From Cryptomeria japonica (Eukaryota; Streptophyta; Pinopsida; Cupressales; Cupressaceae): a DNA stretch of 64,000 bases. The translations under genes were made by a program, and so were the position numbers. Position 1 is the first letter of the stretch. The number at the start of each line of letters is the position of its first letter. This document shows positions 1 through 10,009 of this stretch, piece by piece. A model generated the notes under the pieces. That model saw only the letters and a list, made by a program, of their open reading frames with translations. It ran no database searches and was not told the DNA's origin. The stretch covers positions 723,569,649 to 723,633,648 of the forward strand of contig NC_081413.1 of assembly GCF_030272615.1 (NCBI RefSeq). The letters run 5' to 3'.

Positions 1-592
1 GCATGAAGCCCTCGACTGATGCTTTTTAATTTGCTGATCTCCTTTTTCTTTGGTCTGGTAACATTTGCTAGTGACCAATCTTTTGTAGTATAGCTTCTCT
101 TCTAGGATCTGACCTAATTTCTGAAATCTCCTTCCAGCACCTTGAGACAACACCAATCCAAGTGCCTGCACTGGAAAAGCCCAGACTGATCACTGACCTG
201 CAAAATAAATGCAAATTGGACACCTGTAGATCTGCCTAGGTTGACTGGTAAATGACTTGCTCAGATAGGGTTTTCGTCTTCCCTGGAGCTTCCTAAACTT
301 AGGGTTTCGTCCCAGCCAGGATACTTGCAAAGTAGTAGATTTTCAATGCAAAAACTGATCCTTCAAATAGGCAAGTTTCCCTATTCTTATACCCATTGGA
401 TGAGGCACAGCAGATCGGCCCCAAAATTCAAATGTCTGGAATGTTGGCTCCAAAAAGAAGGAATATTATTATTTATTAAAATAATTAGTATTATTATTAT
501 TGTTTATTACATAATTAATATTATAGTGTTTAAAAAAACTTTTATCATAAAATATAACAGAATTGCTATGCCTGAATGGAGGGGACATTACA
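1..592 (-). mobile_element. LTR fragment, TGTAATGTCCC family
   Basis: The block ends in GGGGACATTACA at 581-592, the same terminus that closes the LTRs ending at 7117 (one base different) and 62019. It also contains a GGGTTTCGTCCCAGCC stretch near 301 that resembles the GTCCCAGATG regions of those copies. Read on the minus strand the LTR would begin TGTAATGTCCCC. The other end lies outside the window or is too diverged to place. No coding sequence is seen. The short ORF at 325-780 has no recognisable domain. Confidence 0.5.
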
Positions 593-2231
593 GTTCCCCC
601 TTCCCAAATATTGCTTGTCCTCAAGAAATGAAATCTCTGGAAACTAACCACTTCATGCCAAGACAGCCTGATAGGAATTCATGCTTGTTAACTATGGGCA
701 TAGCTCCTGTAGATTCAAGAATTAAACTGTCCTCTTTATTCACTAATCCTGGCTTCTCCTTGGCCTTCCAGATATCTTGAAAGTGTTCTACTTTGATTTG
801 CAGCTCTTGTTTATCATCAAAAATATTTAAATATCCTCAACATTCAAGCCGGCTTTAGTTTCAGTACCATTTTGGTTCAAGGAAACACAGAATCTTTTTT
901 ATATTTTGTTTTGCACATACACCACCATTTCCAAAACCCAAAGTCCCTTTATCATCTACCACTGCTTTAGTTTCATTTTCAGTTTGATCCAACCAATCTC
1001 GGGCTCTATTTTCATTTTTCCTTGAATGCACTCCAGCATGCCCAGTATAACAATTTCTTTCATCAAAAACTTTGTGAGATATCTGACATTCATATTTCCC
1101 ATTTATCAAAATTGTGCCATCTGCAATTTTGCTTTATCAGCAACGGCCTTCTCCCTAATGTGGTGTATGCTCAAATGACCCAGATCAAAAAAAGGAGATT
1201 AAGGCAAACAAAAACTCCTTGATTGTGAAAAACCAGGTATCAGTATTCCACACTGGGTCTTGATCTGGTACAATCTGTAAGGTGACCAAGAAGAAACCAG
1301 TCTCTAGCAAAGAAAGTGAAGGTGAAGCAAAGTTGCTCAAAATTAAAACCATCCACTTTAATAATTTTTCATAAGAGGGTCTTTTACCCTAATAATCACA
1401 AATCAATAATCCCTTGCCTTGTCACCTTCAATAAAATTGAGACAATCTTCATCTGTGATCAGATTGAACATGTTCTTACTGAAAGACAATGGAACATCAC
1501 CCAAGAATAAGAAATCAGGGAAAACCTACTGTTTTGAAATTTTGGAGGATTTGGGAGCTGCATTAGAAGGGGAAGGGTTTAACTTTTCCATCTACTTGGT
1601 AATCTCAATCCAACCTCTTCACTGCCAGCCTTTGGGGAAGAAAGAGACTCCCACTGTCTCACTACCATTACATGAGGAAGTTCAGGATTATTTTGCAGAA
1701 TTTTTGATTTAGATAAATGAAAAAAAAAAAAGCTAGGAATTGCATGTGCATTTTTTGTGAAACCTAGCAACTACCAGAACATTGTTACCCAAATCAGTCT
1801 TTGTTGCATTGAGAGCTGAGGATTTAGAGAGGCCTAGAAAAGCATGATGCAATGGTTGTTTGCCATTCCAGGATTTTGAAGCTTGAACAAAGCCTTTAGT
1901 ACCTATAGCAGATCTGGTGAGCAGAAGTATTTGCCTGTTTTGGAGTATTAATTGCCCAATCTTCATTCTCTTTTCCATCAGCTGGTCCTACCCTCACCAC
2001 TCCCCTGCTGCTGCTCACTCTTATTGTCTCATTATTTAGTATCTAATTTCAACCAGGCTTATTTTTATCATATTAAAATATGAAGCAAAATAAATTAGAA
2101 TTAGACTGAGGACAATTTGTTAATTGATAATGTTATGAATTCCTTTTCCTTGAGTTCTTATTTTTCTTCTAATTGTTAGAGTTTATAATACATACTATAA
2201 TTTTAATGGTGATGGAATAGATGAGAAGCAC
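593..2231. other. Intronic or intergenic DNA, no recognised gene
   Basis: Only short unsupported ORFs occur here. Codon patterns are not protein-like, and I found no LRR-type exon, RNA gene or clear transposon terminus apart from the LTR end at 592. It should be upstream intron sequence of the LRR gene, since the exon at 2369 starts in mid-codon. Confidence 0.4.
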
Positions 2232-2347
2232 TATATTCATTTAGTTGCTTAGAATTAGTCGTTTGAGTTTTTCACTTTTTAATATACACTACTTTCATTT
2301 AGTTGCTTAGAATTAGTCGTTTCAGTGTTTCAATTTCTAATATACAT
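2232..2347. repeat. 58-bp tandem duplication
   Basis: Two adjacent copies share the core TTTAGTTGCTTAGAATTAGT (from about 2239 and 2297) and the tail TTCA-TTT-TAATATACA. The period is 58 bp. The second copy ends about 20 bp before the acceptor AG of the LRR exon, so the duplication covers the region where the branch point and polypyrimidine tract would lie. Confidence 0.75.
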
Positions 2348-2368
2348 AGGAAAATTTCTTGGTTGCAG

Positions 2369-2444
2369 ACTGAACTGTGCAAGCAATCAACTTACGTCCC
2401 TCCCAATCAGTCTTGGCAAGTGCATAGAGCTAACAGAACTTAAG
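2369..2444 (+). CDS. LRR protein gene, upstream exon (partial gene)
   Basis: The exon is 76 nt, bounded by acceptor TTGGTTGCAG and donor GTACTT. After one base completing a split codon it reads 25 codons, LNCASNQLTSLPISLGKCIE then LTELK, a typical leucine-rich repeat of about 23 residues (LxxLxxLxLxxNxLxxLP pattern). It ends in phase 0, which matches the exon at 53661 that opens with ASNNHLTALP. Joined, they give the expected ELK-ASNNHLTALP repeat boundary. The pattern resembles cytoplasmic plant LRR proteins of the LRRC40 or Ras-group LRR type, but only part of the repeat domain is visible, so the family is inferred. Earlier exons must lie upstream of the window. Confidence 0.75.
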
Positions 2445-4028
2445 GTACTTTTTGTCAATTAGATCCACTTTAGAAGCATCATCTGTCGCAAGGATTCATT
2501 CAAGACTGTGCTGATCATGAAAAGTTACTGTCCAAAATTCATCATCTTACTTTCAGCTTTTAGCCTTTAAGACTTTTGTAGCTGTTTAAGTATAAAAGGT
2601 TTTATTTGGTATGCAATGAAATCCATGCCAAGTTTTATAGCTGTAGGTTAACTATAATGCCCGAAAATTGAGGTATCCAATTTTTTGTTGTTATTTACTA
2701 GAAGTTGAGTTTGAGCTGTAGGCATAGACTTGTAGAGAGTGAAAGATGTGGGAAGCTTCATTTAGAATTGATTTCGAGTACCACCGCAAGATAAGGGCTA
2801 TGACTTCCTTGATTAAGTGCAAAGAGGTAGGGAAGAACTCCAATGTGAATAGGAACGCTGCTCGTGCTTCCTTTTGAGGAGCCCATGTTTAAGTAGCAAA
2901 GAGGCCAATAATAGAATTGGAGCCACCAAACCTTTTCATATCAAAATTCAAATAAAGAAAACACATTTTCACACTGTTTTGATTCTTGCGCACAAGCAAA
3001 CCTGATTTTCAAGAAGTAGACAAACCAGGTGGTAGGATATGATTACCCTCATTTTTATTTGTCTGGCAGGGTGAAGCAAGGAGTAGAGATGGAGAATTCA
3101 TACAAAATTAAGTTTGAGATAAATGAATAGTTTGTTGTTGAGGTAAAGTGGATGTTGTGCACTGTGCTGTTTTTGGCAGCCCATATGGAAATCCAAGAGA
3201 TGCTATTTTATGAGAAGAACCTGCTACTACTTCCTGGTCAAGGAGGGTGGAAAACTTCATTGTCAATTCATATGATGGTAAATTCAAGCTCTCCTTGATT
3301 ATTTTTTTATCAAACTGAAACTTTGATTATTGCTAGTACGAAGTTTGTTTTATTTGTTTAGGACAAGGATTTCATTCCATCACTATCAATTTCTAGAAAC
3401 CACCCTTGTTGCAAAGATTTGGTTCAGCATCTCCCCAAGGATGAAGACCCTCTCCGATTACCTAGAATTGGAGGACAGAAAACTTATATTTCATTTTGTT
3501 GGCTTCATTTGGAATTGGGCTCATAATGGAATTTTCAAGTTTTACAAGTTTCAACAGATTCAGAAGAAAAAAATCAGGCCATCTTACCAAGTAATAATGA
3601 ATGAGGCCAACATAGAAAGTCATCAACAACCATTGCCGCACCACTATCACCGTTGAAAAATCATTACATTGCTCAAAGTCAATCTTTTTGACCTTTAAAA
3701 AATTAGAACACATCGTATTTGTTTATGAACAAAAAAAATGATCTTGCTTATGAATAAGCAATAATGAGTTGTTTATAGACATTCACTTTTTTTTTCAAAA
3801 CTACAATATATGATTTTTCAATTGTAAAAAATAGTAATTACCAATTAATATTTACGAGACTCAGACTCAGCTTAGACTCAGCAAGCATGACATGGACTCG
3901 GACTTGGGACTTGGCAAATATTTGACAAAGTGAAAAAGCCAAGAAATTTAGAGATTTTTAAGGATTTAAAACTTGCTTCATGCATCCGTTATTAAATAAA
4001 ATAAAATTTGATCACATACACAGGTACA
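2445..4028. other. Intron sequence without recognised features
   Basis: No domain-bearing ORF, terminal repeat or RNA gene is recognised. The ORF at 3330-3656 has no low-complexity or domain signal that would support a gene. The last bases before the TRIM form its 5-bp target duplication AATTG at 4029-4033. Confidence 0.4.
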
Positions 4029-4086
4029 AATTGTGTTGGTGTTGGAAATAAGCCACACCCGGACCGACGATGGACTGGTCCAAGAG

Positions 4087-4158
4087 GGGCCAGTAGCTCA
4101 GTGGTAGAGCACTCCAGCAACGTATGGAAGGTCCTAGGTTCGAGTCCTAGCTGGTCCA
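4087..4158 (+). ncRNA. tRNA-like sequence in TRIM 5' LTR
   Basis: The 72 nt fit tRNA spacing. The 7-bp acceptor stem is GGGCCAG with CTGGTCC (one G-U pair). The D arm is GCTC-AGTGGTA-GAGC, and the T arm is CTAGG-TTCGAGT-CCTAG with all 5 bp paired. The A box TAGCTCAGTGG and B box GGTTCGAGTCC match Pol III consensus. The anticodon arm does not fold in the normal register: position 33 is C rather than T, and at best 4 bp form with an 8-nt loop. It is therefore unlikely to be a working tRNA, but it may act as an internal Pol III promoter. In canonical numbering the anticodon would be AAC here and AGC in the 3' LTR. Confidence 0.7.
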
Positions 4159-4168
4159 TGTCTCAACA

Positions 4169-4244
4169 TGGTATCAGAGCCAGGTCCAGGCTAGGAGCCC
4201 CAAGCCACACCCCAAGCACACGAGAGCTGTGGCTTAAGGGGGGG
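4169..4244 (+). other. TRIM interior: primer site and polypurine tract
   Basis: The primer-binding site TGGTATCAGAGCC abuts the 5' LTR with no gap (4169-4181). The polypurine tract AAGGGGGGG is at 4236-4244, directly before the 3' LTR. The 54 bases between hold no ORF. These are the only cis elements needed for reverse transcription in trans. Confidence 0.85.
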
Positions 4245-4297
4245 TGTTGGTGTTGGAAATAAGCCACGCCCGGACTGATGATGGACTGGTCCAAGAG

Positions 4298-4369
4298 GGG
4301 CCAGTAGCTCAGTGGTAGAGCACTCTAGCAGCGTATGGAAGGTCCTAGGTTCAAGTCCTAGTTGGTCCA
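4298..4369 (+). ncRNA. tRNA-like sequence in TRIM 3' LTR
   Basis: This is the second copy, 211 bp downstream of the first. The A box is intact. The B box has changed to GGTTCAAGTCC, a CpG to CpA transition, so Pol III strength may be reduced. The acceptor stem now reads GTTGGTCC on its 3' side and keeps pairing through G-U. The anticodon stem is again disrupted. Confidence 0.6.
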
Positions 4370-4555
4370 TGTCTCAACAAATTGATCACATAAGTATAAA
4401 TGCAAACTGTAGATGAAGGAAATAGCACACTTAGATATAAAAATATTGTCAAATGTATACAAAACTCATGTAATATGAAATCCATGACATCAAAAGTTCC
4501 AAACAAACATCAAAACAATAACTCAAAGTCTATGGCTTAGAGGAGCCTACATCCT

Positions 4556-5024
4556 TCATATGAAGGTGTCTACGGTAGGTCTCGGATGATGCAGTAGCCG
4601 TAATCTTTGCCAGTGACTCTGTGCCACCACACCAACATCAATTGTGCATGTGTCTGCTTGTGCTCTATCCTCTATAGCCTCAGCCTCTCTATTTGCTTCG
4701 TTGACTCGATCAAGGTCCTCATCAATAAAGATAGGATCTTTAGCCTCAGTGATCCACTGAGATTGTGGATTGACCTTCTTTAGCATGATGGGGCTAGAGT
4801 CAGTGCCCAAAATCTGTTCATGGCTAAGACAAAGGTTGTAATGAACATAGACTAGATCAATCAACCTCTCCATGGATAGTCTATTGCACCTCTTGGAGTG
4901 TATGTGCTCAAACATGCTCCAATTGTGCTCACAACCCGAAGCACTGTTTGATTGGTTCAATATGTGAATAGCAATCCTATGAAGATTTGGTGCATTAGCA
5001 CCAAACATTTCCCACAATCTACCT
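4556..5024 (-). pseudogene. hAT transposase relic, C-terminal dimerisation exon
   Basis: Read on the minus strand from acceptor TTCTCTCTTCTCAG, this exon encodes the hAT dimerisation region. It has LWEMFG, then PNLHRIAIHILNQSNSASGC, then EHNWSMFEHIHSKRCNRL, then LIDLVYVHYNLCL. hAT families have the consensus SSSGCERNWS...KRNRL...LVFVxYNLRL here, so the match is clear although S-A-S and C-for-K changes show decay. The tail (about 70 residues ending TVDTFI) is acidic and unremarkable. It belongs with the exons at 5165-5551, 7724-7748 and 15076-15588. No complete transposase remains. Confidence 0.8.
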
Positions 5025-5164
5025 GAGAAGAGAGAAAGAAAAAAAATCAATCTTATTATTCAACTTTATGTTTCAACATTTAATCATAATATAAAAAGAG
5101 GAAAATTTTATTATTTTTTAAACTTAAGTTATGCCCTTAAATATATTTTTACTTGGTTGAGAAA

Positions 5165-5551
5165 TATATTTCGACTTTCTTTGCACATTAGATGAGAAAA
5201 GAGCTCTCCTTGTGCATGCGTAAAGGTCTCTAGCTTGTGGACTATTTGTGTGGTATCACTAGGCTACATTCGCTCTATCATTGAATAGGGTCCATCCAAA
5301 ACCTCCTCATTCGCCTTGAAATTAGGGCAATATTGGAATGTTGGATTGAGGAAATAAGCAGTTGCATGGAGGGTCTTGTGAAGCCACCATCTCCTATCAA
5401 TGATTTCGCAAATGGGAGGATACTTACCTTCAACTCCCTCATAAACAGATCTAATGGCTTTCTTGGCCCTAACCATGCCCTCATATATGTAGTACATTGT
5501 GTGCTTCTCCCCATTAGCAACTCGTAGGAGAACTACCAAGGGCTCAATGAA
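5165..5551 (-). pseudogene. hAT transposase relic, middle exon
   Basis: On the minus strand, acceptor TAATTGCAG is followed by FIEPLVVLLRVANGEKHTM, YIYEGMVRAKKAI, then RRWWLHKTLHATAYFLNP and EEVLDGPYSMIERM. This is the catalytic-core region that follows FWxxxxKIVK in hAT proteins. The frame then meets a stop at 5260-5263 but keeps hAT-like residues after it (DTTQIVHKLETFTHAQGELF), so the exon originally extended to about 5165. The preceding exon ends KIVK at 7724. The 2.2-kb intron between them received the solo LTR 5707-7117. Confidence 0.78.
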
Positions 5552-5706
5552 CTGCAATTATTGTGAAACATTAACTTAAGTAATGTTAACGGAAATAAGC
5601 AAATAAAAGAAAAATACTAGGATACCGATTCTTTGCAATAATCTCTGGGTCCGGGTTCTAATTCTACCCCAGTCCTGGTCCGAGCCTAATTCCACTTGGG
5701 TTCCTC

Positions 5707-7117
5707 TGAAAGATCCCTGATGGATCTCTTTTACCAATCTGCTGTAATTTTTATTTATTTAAATTGATTTTTCCTGCTTATTAATATTTTCTTTCAGAAA
5801 TAGACAGAGGTTGCAGAAGGGTTGAATTTTTTTTGTATTTTGATGATTTTTCAACAAGTAAATAATGAAGTACAAGTACATGAACAAAGTACTGAAAATG
5901 AAGTTCATATACAGCCAAAACAAATTCGATTCAGGGCAGATTTCTGGATATAAAATCAAATATTTGACCAGATGAAGATTTCCAATAATTTCAGGAAGAT
6001 TACAATCAGGAATAATTCCAACCTGGATGCTGGAAGAGTAACATAACTAGGAATGAAGTTGTGGCAAGATTCCAGCCCTCCAAGTGCTGCACGTGGGAAG
6101 GAAAGTGGCTGCCAGGTACAGCCGTACGGCTGCCAAGTACACCCAACTGGTTAGAAACCCCAAACCCCACGCTGAACTCTGTCAGAATTGCTGAACCTCC
6201 AGAAAGAATGCCGTACAATCTCCAAGATGCTAATAGCTGCAAACAAATCCAAACCACTGTATTGGGGGCTACGTCCCAAACAGGCAAGGCATTGGGGTTG
6301 GCGTCCCAGATGCTGAAAAGCTCTTCCAGAGCCAAATCTCAAATCCAAGATGTAAAATGTGTAAAAGATAATCATAGAATGAAGCTCCTATCCCCTTATA
6401 ACCCCTCTCAATTGCAAATCGAACCCTAATTGTCTCCAAGTGGCGTGGTCTAGTGGAAATGTTATAATTTCTTATTTTAAAGTGGTCATGTTACTAGAAA
6501 ATGACCTTTTTCCCCATAGACAGAAATCCACTCACTGAATTGCCCTGAGACCAAAGAGAAAGATTTAAAGAATTTCAAGATCTTTCCAACGAGCTATCAC
6601 ACAATAGGATGCGCATCCAGATGAGACCAAAAATCCCCTTATTACTCCAAAATGGCTAACAACTTAGCCTTATTTAATTATTAAACGCTAACTTAGGAAA
6701 TATTAAAAATATAACCCAAATAGCCACAAAATGCCCAACTGACATTACAAACCCTAAAATCATCCTGTCACCTGTCTGTGACTGAAGTCGGAAATCAAGG
6801 ATTCACTGGTAATCTCATCCCTAAAATCTAGGGATGTTCCTAAAATTTAGGAAACAAGCCCAATCTCTTTGAAACTGAAACCATCTAAAAGGTCATGAAT
6901 AACCTCACGACTGGCAACTGTCACGACCTCCTAAAATTTAGGGATACCCCCTAAAATCTAGGAACTGCTCCAAACTGGCTCCAAACTGCCTGTAAAGCCA
7001 AAATCCAATCACTATATGCACTGAATGAGTCCCAATCAACCTCTGCTAGCCTACGAGACTCCAATGATAGGCCAACTCTTCCGTCTCCGATGTCCACTCT
7101 AGAAAGGGGACATGACA
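5707..7117 (-). mobile_element. Solo LTR, TGTAATGTCCC family, TSD TCCTC
   Basis: The 1411-bp unit starts TGAAAGATCCCTGATGG and ends GGGGACATGACA, with an exact 5-bp target duplication TCCTC at 5702-5706 and 7118-7122. A second copy with the same two ends lies at 60665-62019. They share internal blocks such as GTCCCAGATG, CCTTTCCAACGAGCTAT and CGCTAACTTAGGAAATAT. There are no primer site, gag or pol, so it is a solo LTR. It sits within the hAT intron and is therefore younger than the hAT. Confidence 0.85.
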
Positions 7118-7743
7118 TCCTCTCGGGTCCTTCCTAGGTGGCTGGGTACACTATAGGTCTTGCCACGTAGGGCTCACAGAGGACCCAACCATCCAGGAAG
7201 GACCCGGGAGGAATCCACGAGGAACCCAGGTGGACTCAGGAGAACCAAGGCTTGTAATTTGAATTTTTATTGTGTCACGACATTTTCACATTTTGAAACT
7301 TGAATCAGTTGAATCTTGAATATTATCTTTTTTGCAAATTATGAATTTGATATTAGTTATTACATTTACGATATATGAATATTTATTGGCATTGGCAATT
7401 ATGGATTTATGATTTATGATATGCCATTTATGTATGGAAAGTCACATTGTATATTTCATATTTGTATGGATTGTATCATTGCAATAATCAATAATGGTAG
7501 TGATAGTTTATAAATTATATAACTATATTTTATAATTTTTATGTTTGAACATTATATATATATATATATATATGTATGGACGTACCGGTCCCTGTATTGA
7601 AGGAATTTGTTTTTGCTGAATCCGCGAATCCTTACCCAATTCCGTATCCATATCCGTACCTGAAATGGTAACGTAGAAGAACTATAAATAAAAATTAAAA
7701 CGTAATGTAGAATTAAATTTTACTTTCACAATCTTTACAATAG
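7118..7743. other. hAT intron remainder with (AT)n tract
   Basis: After the TCCTC duplication comes non-coding DNA with no ORF of note. A dinucleotide (AT)n run occupies about 7552-7571. The minus-strand hAT exon starts within the last bases (7724-7748). Confidence 0.5.
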
Positions 7744-7748
7744 GTACT
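7724..7748 (-). pseudogene. hAT exon fragment left of unit A
   Basis: On the minus strand this reads (V)PIVKIVK and then a donor GTAAAA. It is the direct continuation of YEPSFWV at 15076-15100 once unit A and one copy of its target duplication are removed. This shows that unit A inserted within a hAT exon. Confidence 0.7.
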
Positions 7749-8194
7749 TGTTGTGACCATTTCACACATCGCCCCATCAAAATGGGGACCCCCTCTTTTT
7801 GCTCGTTTTGCTCGTCCTTCTCTCTGCTTTTTTAGGGTTTTGGGTTAGTGAGTCAGTCGTCTGGACTAGGGTCAAGCCTTAGGGTTTCCGTTTTAGTGTT
7901 TTCAGGCCAGAGTCCAGTCCATTTTGAGAGCTATTGAGCTTCCTCCCGTAGGATGCAATTTTGAAATGAGGTGAATTCGTCAGAGGTCAAGTAAGTTGGT
8001 CTAAGTTCAGTCGGGATTTTGAAGGCAAGTCCAAATTTTGCCTAAGTGTTGATGATGGGATTGTGAACTTTTGTCTGATTGGATTTTTGATTAAATTTTG
8101 GAAATTTTGATAATTGATTCCGGGCATTGGGAAAGTCTTATTTTTGCCTTGACAAGTGATTGAGATCTTAAAATCATGATATTTTGGCCTAGGG

Positions 8195-9972
8195 AAGCAA
8201 AATCGCTCCTGTCCCTCAGCCAGGGACTAGGGCGAAAATGATGTTTTATGCATCTTGTGAATTAATTTGTTTCATTTGTCTTGTGCAGGGTCGCCAGGAG
8301 ATGTGGTCGAACGCGAATTGAAACCTTTGAAGATTTTGAGATTCGAAAATGGCAAATTTTTGGAGTTTGAGGTCAAATCGCTCCTGTCCCTCAGTCAGGG
8401 ACCAGGGCGAAATGTCTTGCCTAGGCCATTTTGACCTCATTTTGATCAAACTAAAGCGTTAAGGGCATAATGAAAGGTGAAATCAACATGACGGAGCGTC
8501 CAGACTTAGTCGTTTGCAAAGAAAAGATGAACATTTGCCCTCAAGGACAAAAATCACTCCTGTCCCTCACTGAAGGACCGGAGCTTGTTTCTCAAAATTT
8601 TACTGTCCTTGCAGGATGAAGACGATTTTTGGATTGGAAGAGATAAAGGGAGGCATGTTCTTTCCGTTGAATATAATTTGAAGAAATTCGCAAACAAGGA
8701 AATGTGCCAGGAACAAAAATCGCTCCTGTCCCTCACTGAGGGACCGAAGCTTAAAATCCAACATTGCCTTGTCCTTGCCAGATTTGAACGATTTCGTGAT
8801 TTGAGGAGAACCAAGGAATTACATCTTATCAGTTGAATATAACTTGGAAATGTCATCATGAGGAAAATGGACCCTAGAAGCAAAATCGCTCCTGTCCCTC
8901 AGTCAGGGACCAGGGCGAAATTTAGTGATAGCTCCCGTCCCTCTCCCAGGGACCAGAGCGAATTTCCTTATAAAGCAAGTTTTGGGCAAAGATCAAGTGA
9001 GTATTAAGTTTGAGGCAAGCAAAGAAGGTGTAACGAATCCATTAAAGACAAATTGAAGATTGCAAGGTACCAAAGTGAGGTCCATATTTGCCTAGGCGCT
9101 CCTGTCCCTCAGCTAGGGACCAGAGCGATTTCTTCCTTAGACCAATTTCTCACCAAGTTGAAACGAATTCCATGTCAAGGATAAGTGAAAGGGGGCATGA
9201 CGAGTCCGTTGAAGATAATTTTAAACATTGGCAAAGTGTGATTGAACTTACAAATGAAAGATTCGCTCCTGTCCCTCAGTCAGGGACTAGAGCGAAATCT
9301 CTAGGTGTGCCTAAATTTTGAAGGCCATGTTCGTTTCAAGTGTTCAAGAAGGAGTAAAGGACATCATTTTACACTGTGAAGACAATTGCGAGTTGATAGG
9401 AACAAGAATGAGCCCAAGACATAAAAGATCGCTCCTGTCCTTCAGGCAAGGACCAGGGCGATATTCACTACATTGGCCATTTCTTTCAAAAACCACGTCA
9501 AGCCAAGGTCGTACAAGGTCGCACAAGGTCAAAAATGTTCTTGAGAAGATGATATGCAAGAAACCAAACGTCAAAAAGTGATCAACTTGAGCAAAGAGGC
9601 AAATTCGCTCCTGTCCTCCAGTCAAGGACCAGGGTGATATTCATAAAATCCATCATTCTTTCCAAAGGATCACCTCAAATCAAAGTCACACAAGGTTGAA
9701 AACGTCATTTGAAAGGTAACAGACAAGGAGTCAATGTTTAAAAAATCGCAAATTTGAGCTAGAGACTAAAGTTCGCTCCTGTCCCTCAGTCAGGGACCAG
9801 GGCGATAATGATCATAAAGGGCATTCATTTACGACATTAAATCAATCAAGTTCAAGATTCCTGTTTAAATTGCCAGTTTCAACGTAAGGGATGTGATTTT
9901 GAACGTAAAAGGCGAGAAAACCAAGGCCAAAATGAAGTTCGCTCCTGTCCCTCAGTCACGGACCAGAGCGAT
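8195..9972 (+). repeat. Array of 12 conserved hairpins in unit A
   Basis: About twelve copies of a 33-36 bp imperfect palindrome, TCGCTCCTGTCCCT-loop-AGGGACCAGGGCGA, recur near 8203, 8377, 8551, 8726, 8883, 8930, 9096, 9262, 9428, 9604, 9772 and 9936. Most intervals are 164-176 bp. The DNA between copies is much less conserved than the hairpins. Outer arms TCGCTC/GAGCGA (often GGGCGA) and inner arms GTCCCT/AGGGAC are separated by a 2x2 mismatch. Confidence 0.9.
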
Positions 9973-9997
9973 ATGGTTTGTACCTATACCTCTCATG

Positions 9998-10009
9998 TTT
10001 TGGCGCCAA
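9998..10009. promoter_or_regulatory. GGCGCC palindrome, E2F-like
   Basis: TTTTGGCGCCAA lies between the hairpin array and the ORF promoter. TTTGGCGCC resembles the E2F consensus TTTSSCGC. Unit E has TTTGGCGCCAAA at the corresponding place (41436-41447), and TTGGCGCCAA occurs at 46563-46572. Binding is inferred only from the motif. Confidence 0.4.

Larger units (their letters stand above)
4034..4379 (+). mobile_element. TRIM-type LTR element with tRNA-like LTRs
   Basis: This is a complete miniature LTR element. Two 135-bp LTRs (4034-4168 and 4245-4379) begin TGTTGGTGTTGG and end TCTCAACA. They flank a 76-bp interior that starts with a primer site TGGTATCAGAGCC complementary to the 3' end of initiator tRNA-Met and ends in a purine tract AAGGGGGGG. 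The target site AATTG is duplicated exactly at 4029-4033 and 4380-4384. The LTRs differ at 7 of 135 positions, all transitions. The element has no coding capacity and must be mobilised in trans. Size, structure and lack of ORFs fit the TRIM/SMART class. The unusual part is the tRNA-like sequence inside each LTR, comparable in concept to the 5S-derived LTRs of Cassandra. Confidence 0.92.

Noticed and set aside
325-780. 151-residue ORF as a gene
   Set aside because: It crosses an LTR end, has no domain, and has a composition typical of AT-rich non-coding DNA.
4087-4158. Functional tRNA gene (Val or Ala)
   Set aside because: The anticodon stem does not form in the canonical register, the base before the anticodon is C, and the sequence is part of both LTRs of a mobile element.
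8195-9972. CRISPR-like array (regular 35-bp repeats)
   Set aside because: Spacers are about 135 bp, similar to each other, and the host is a plant nuclear genome. The repeats lie inside a target-duplicated LTR.
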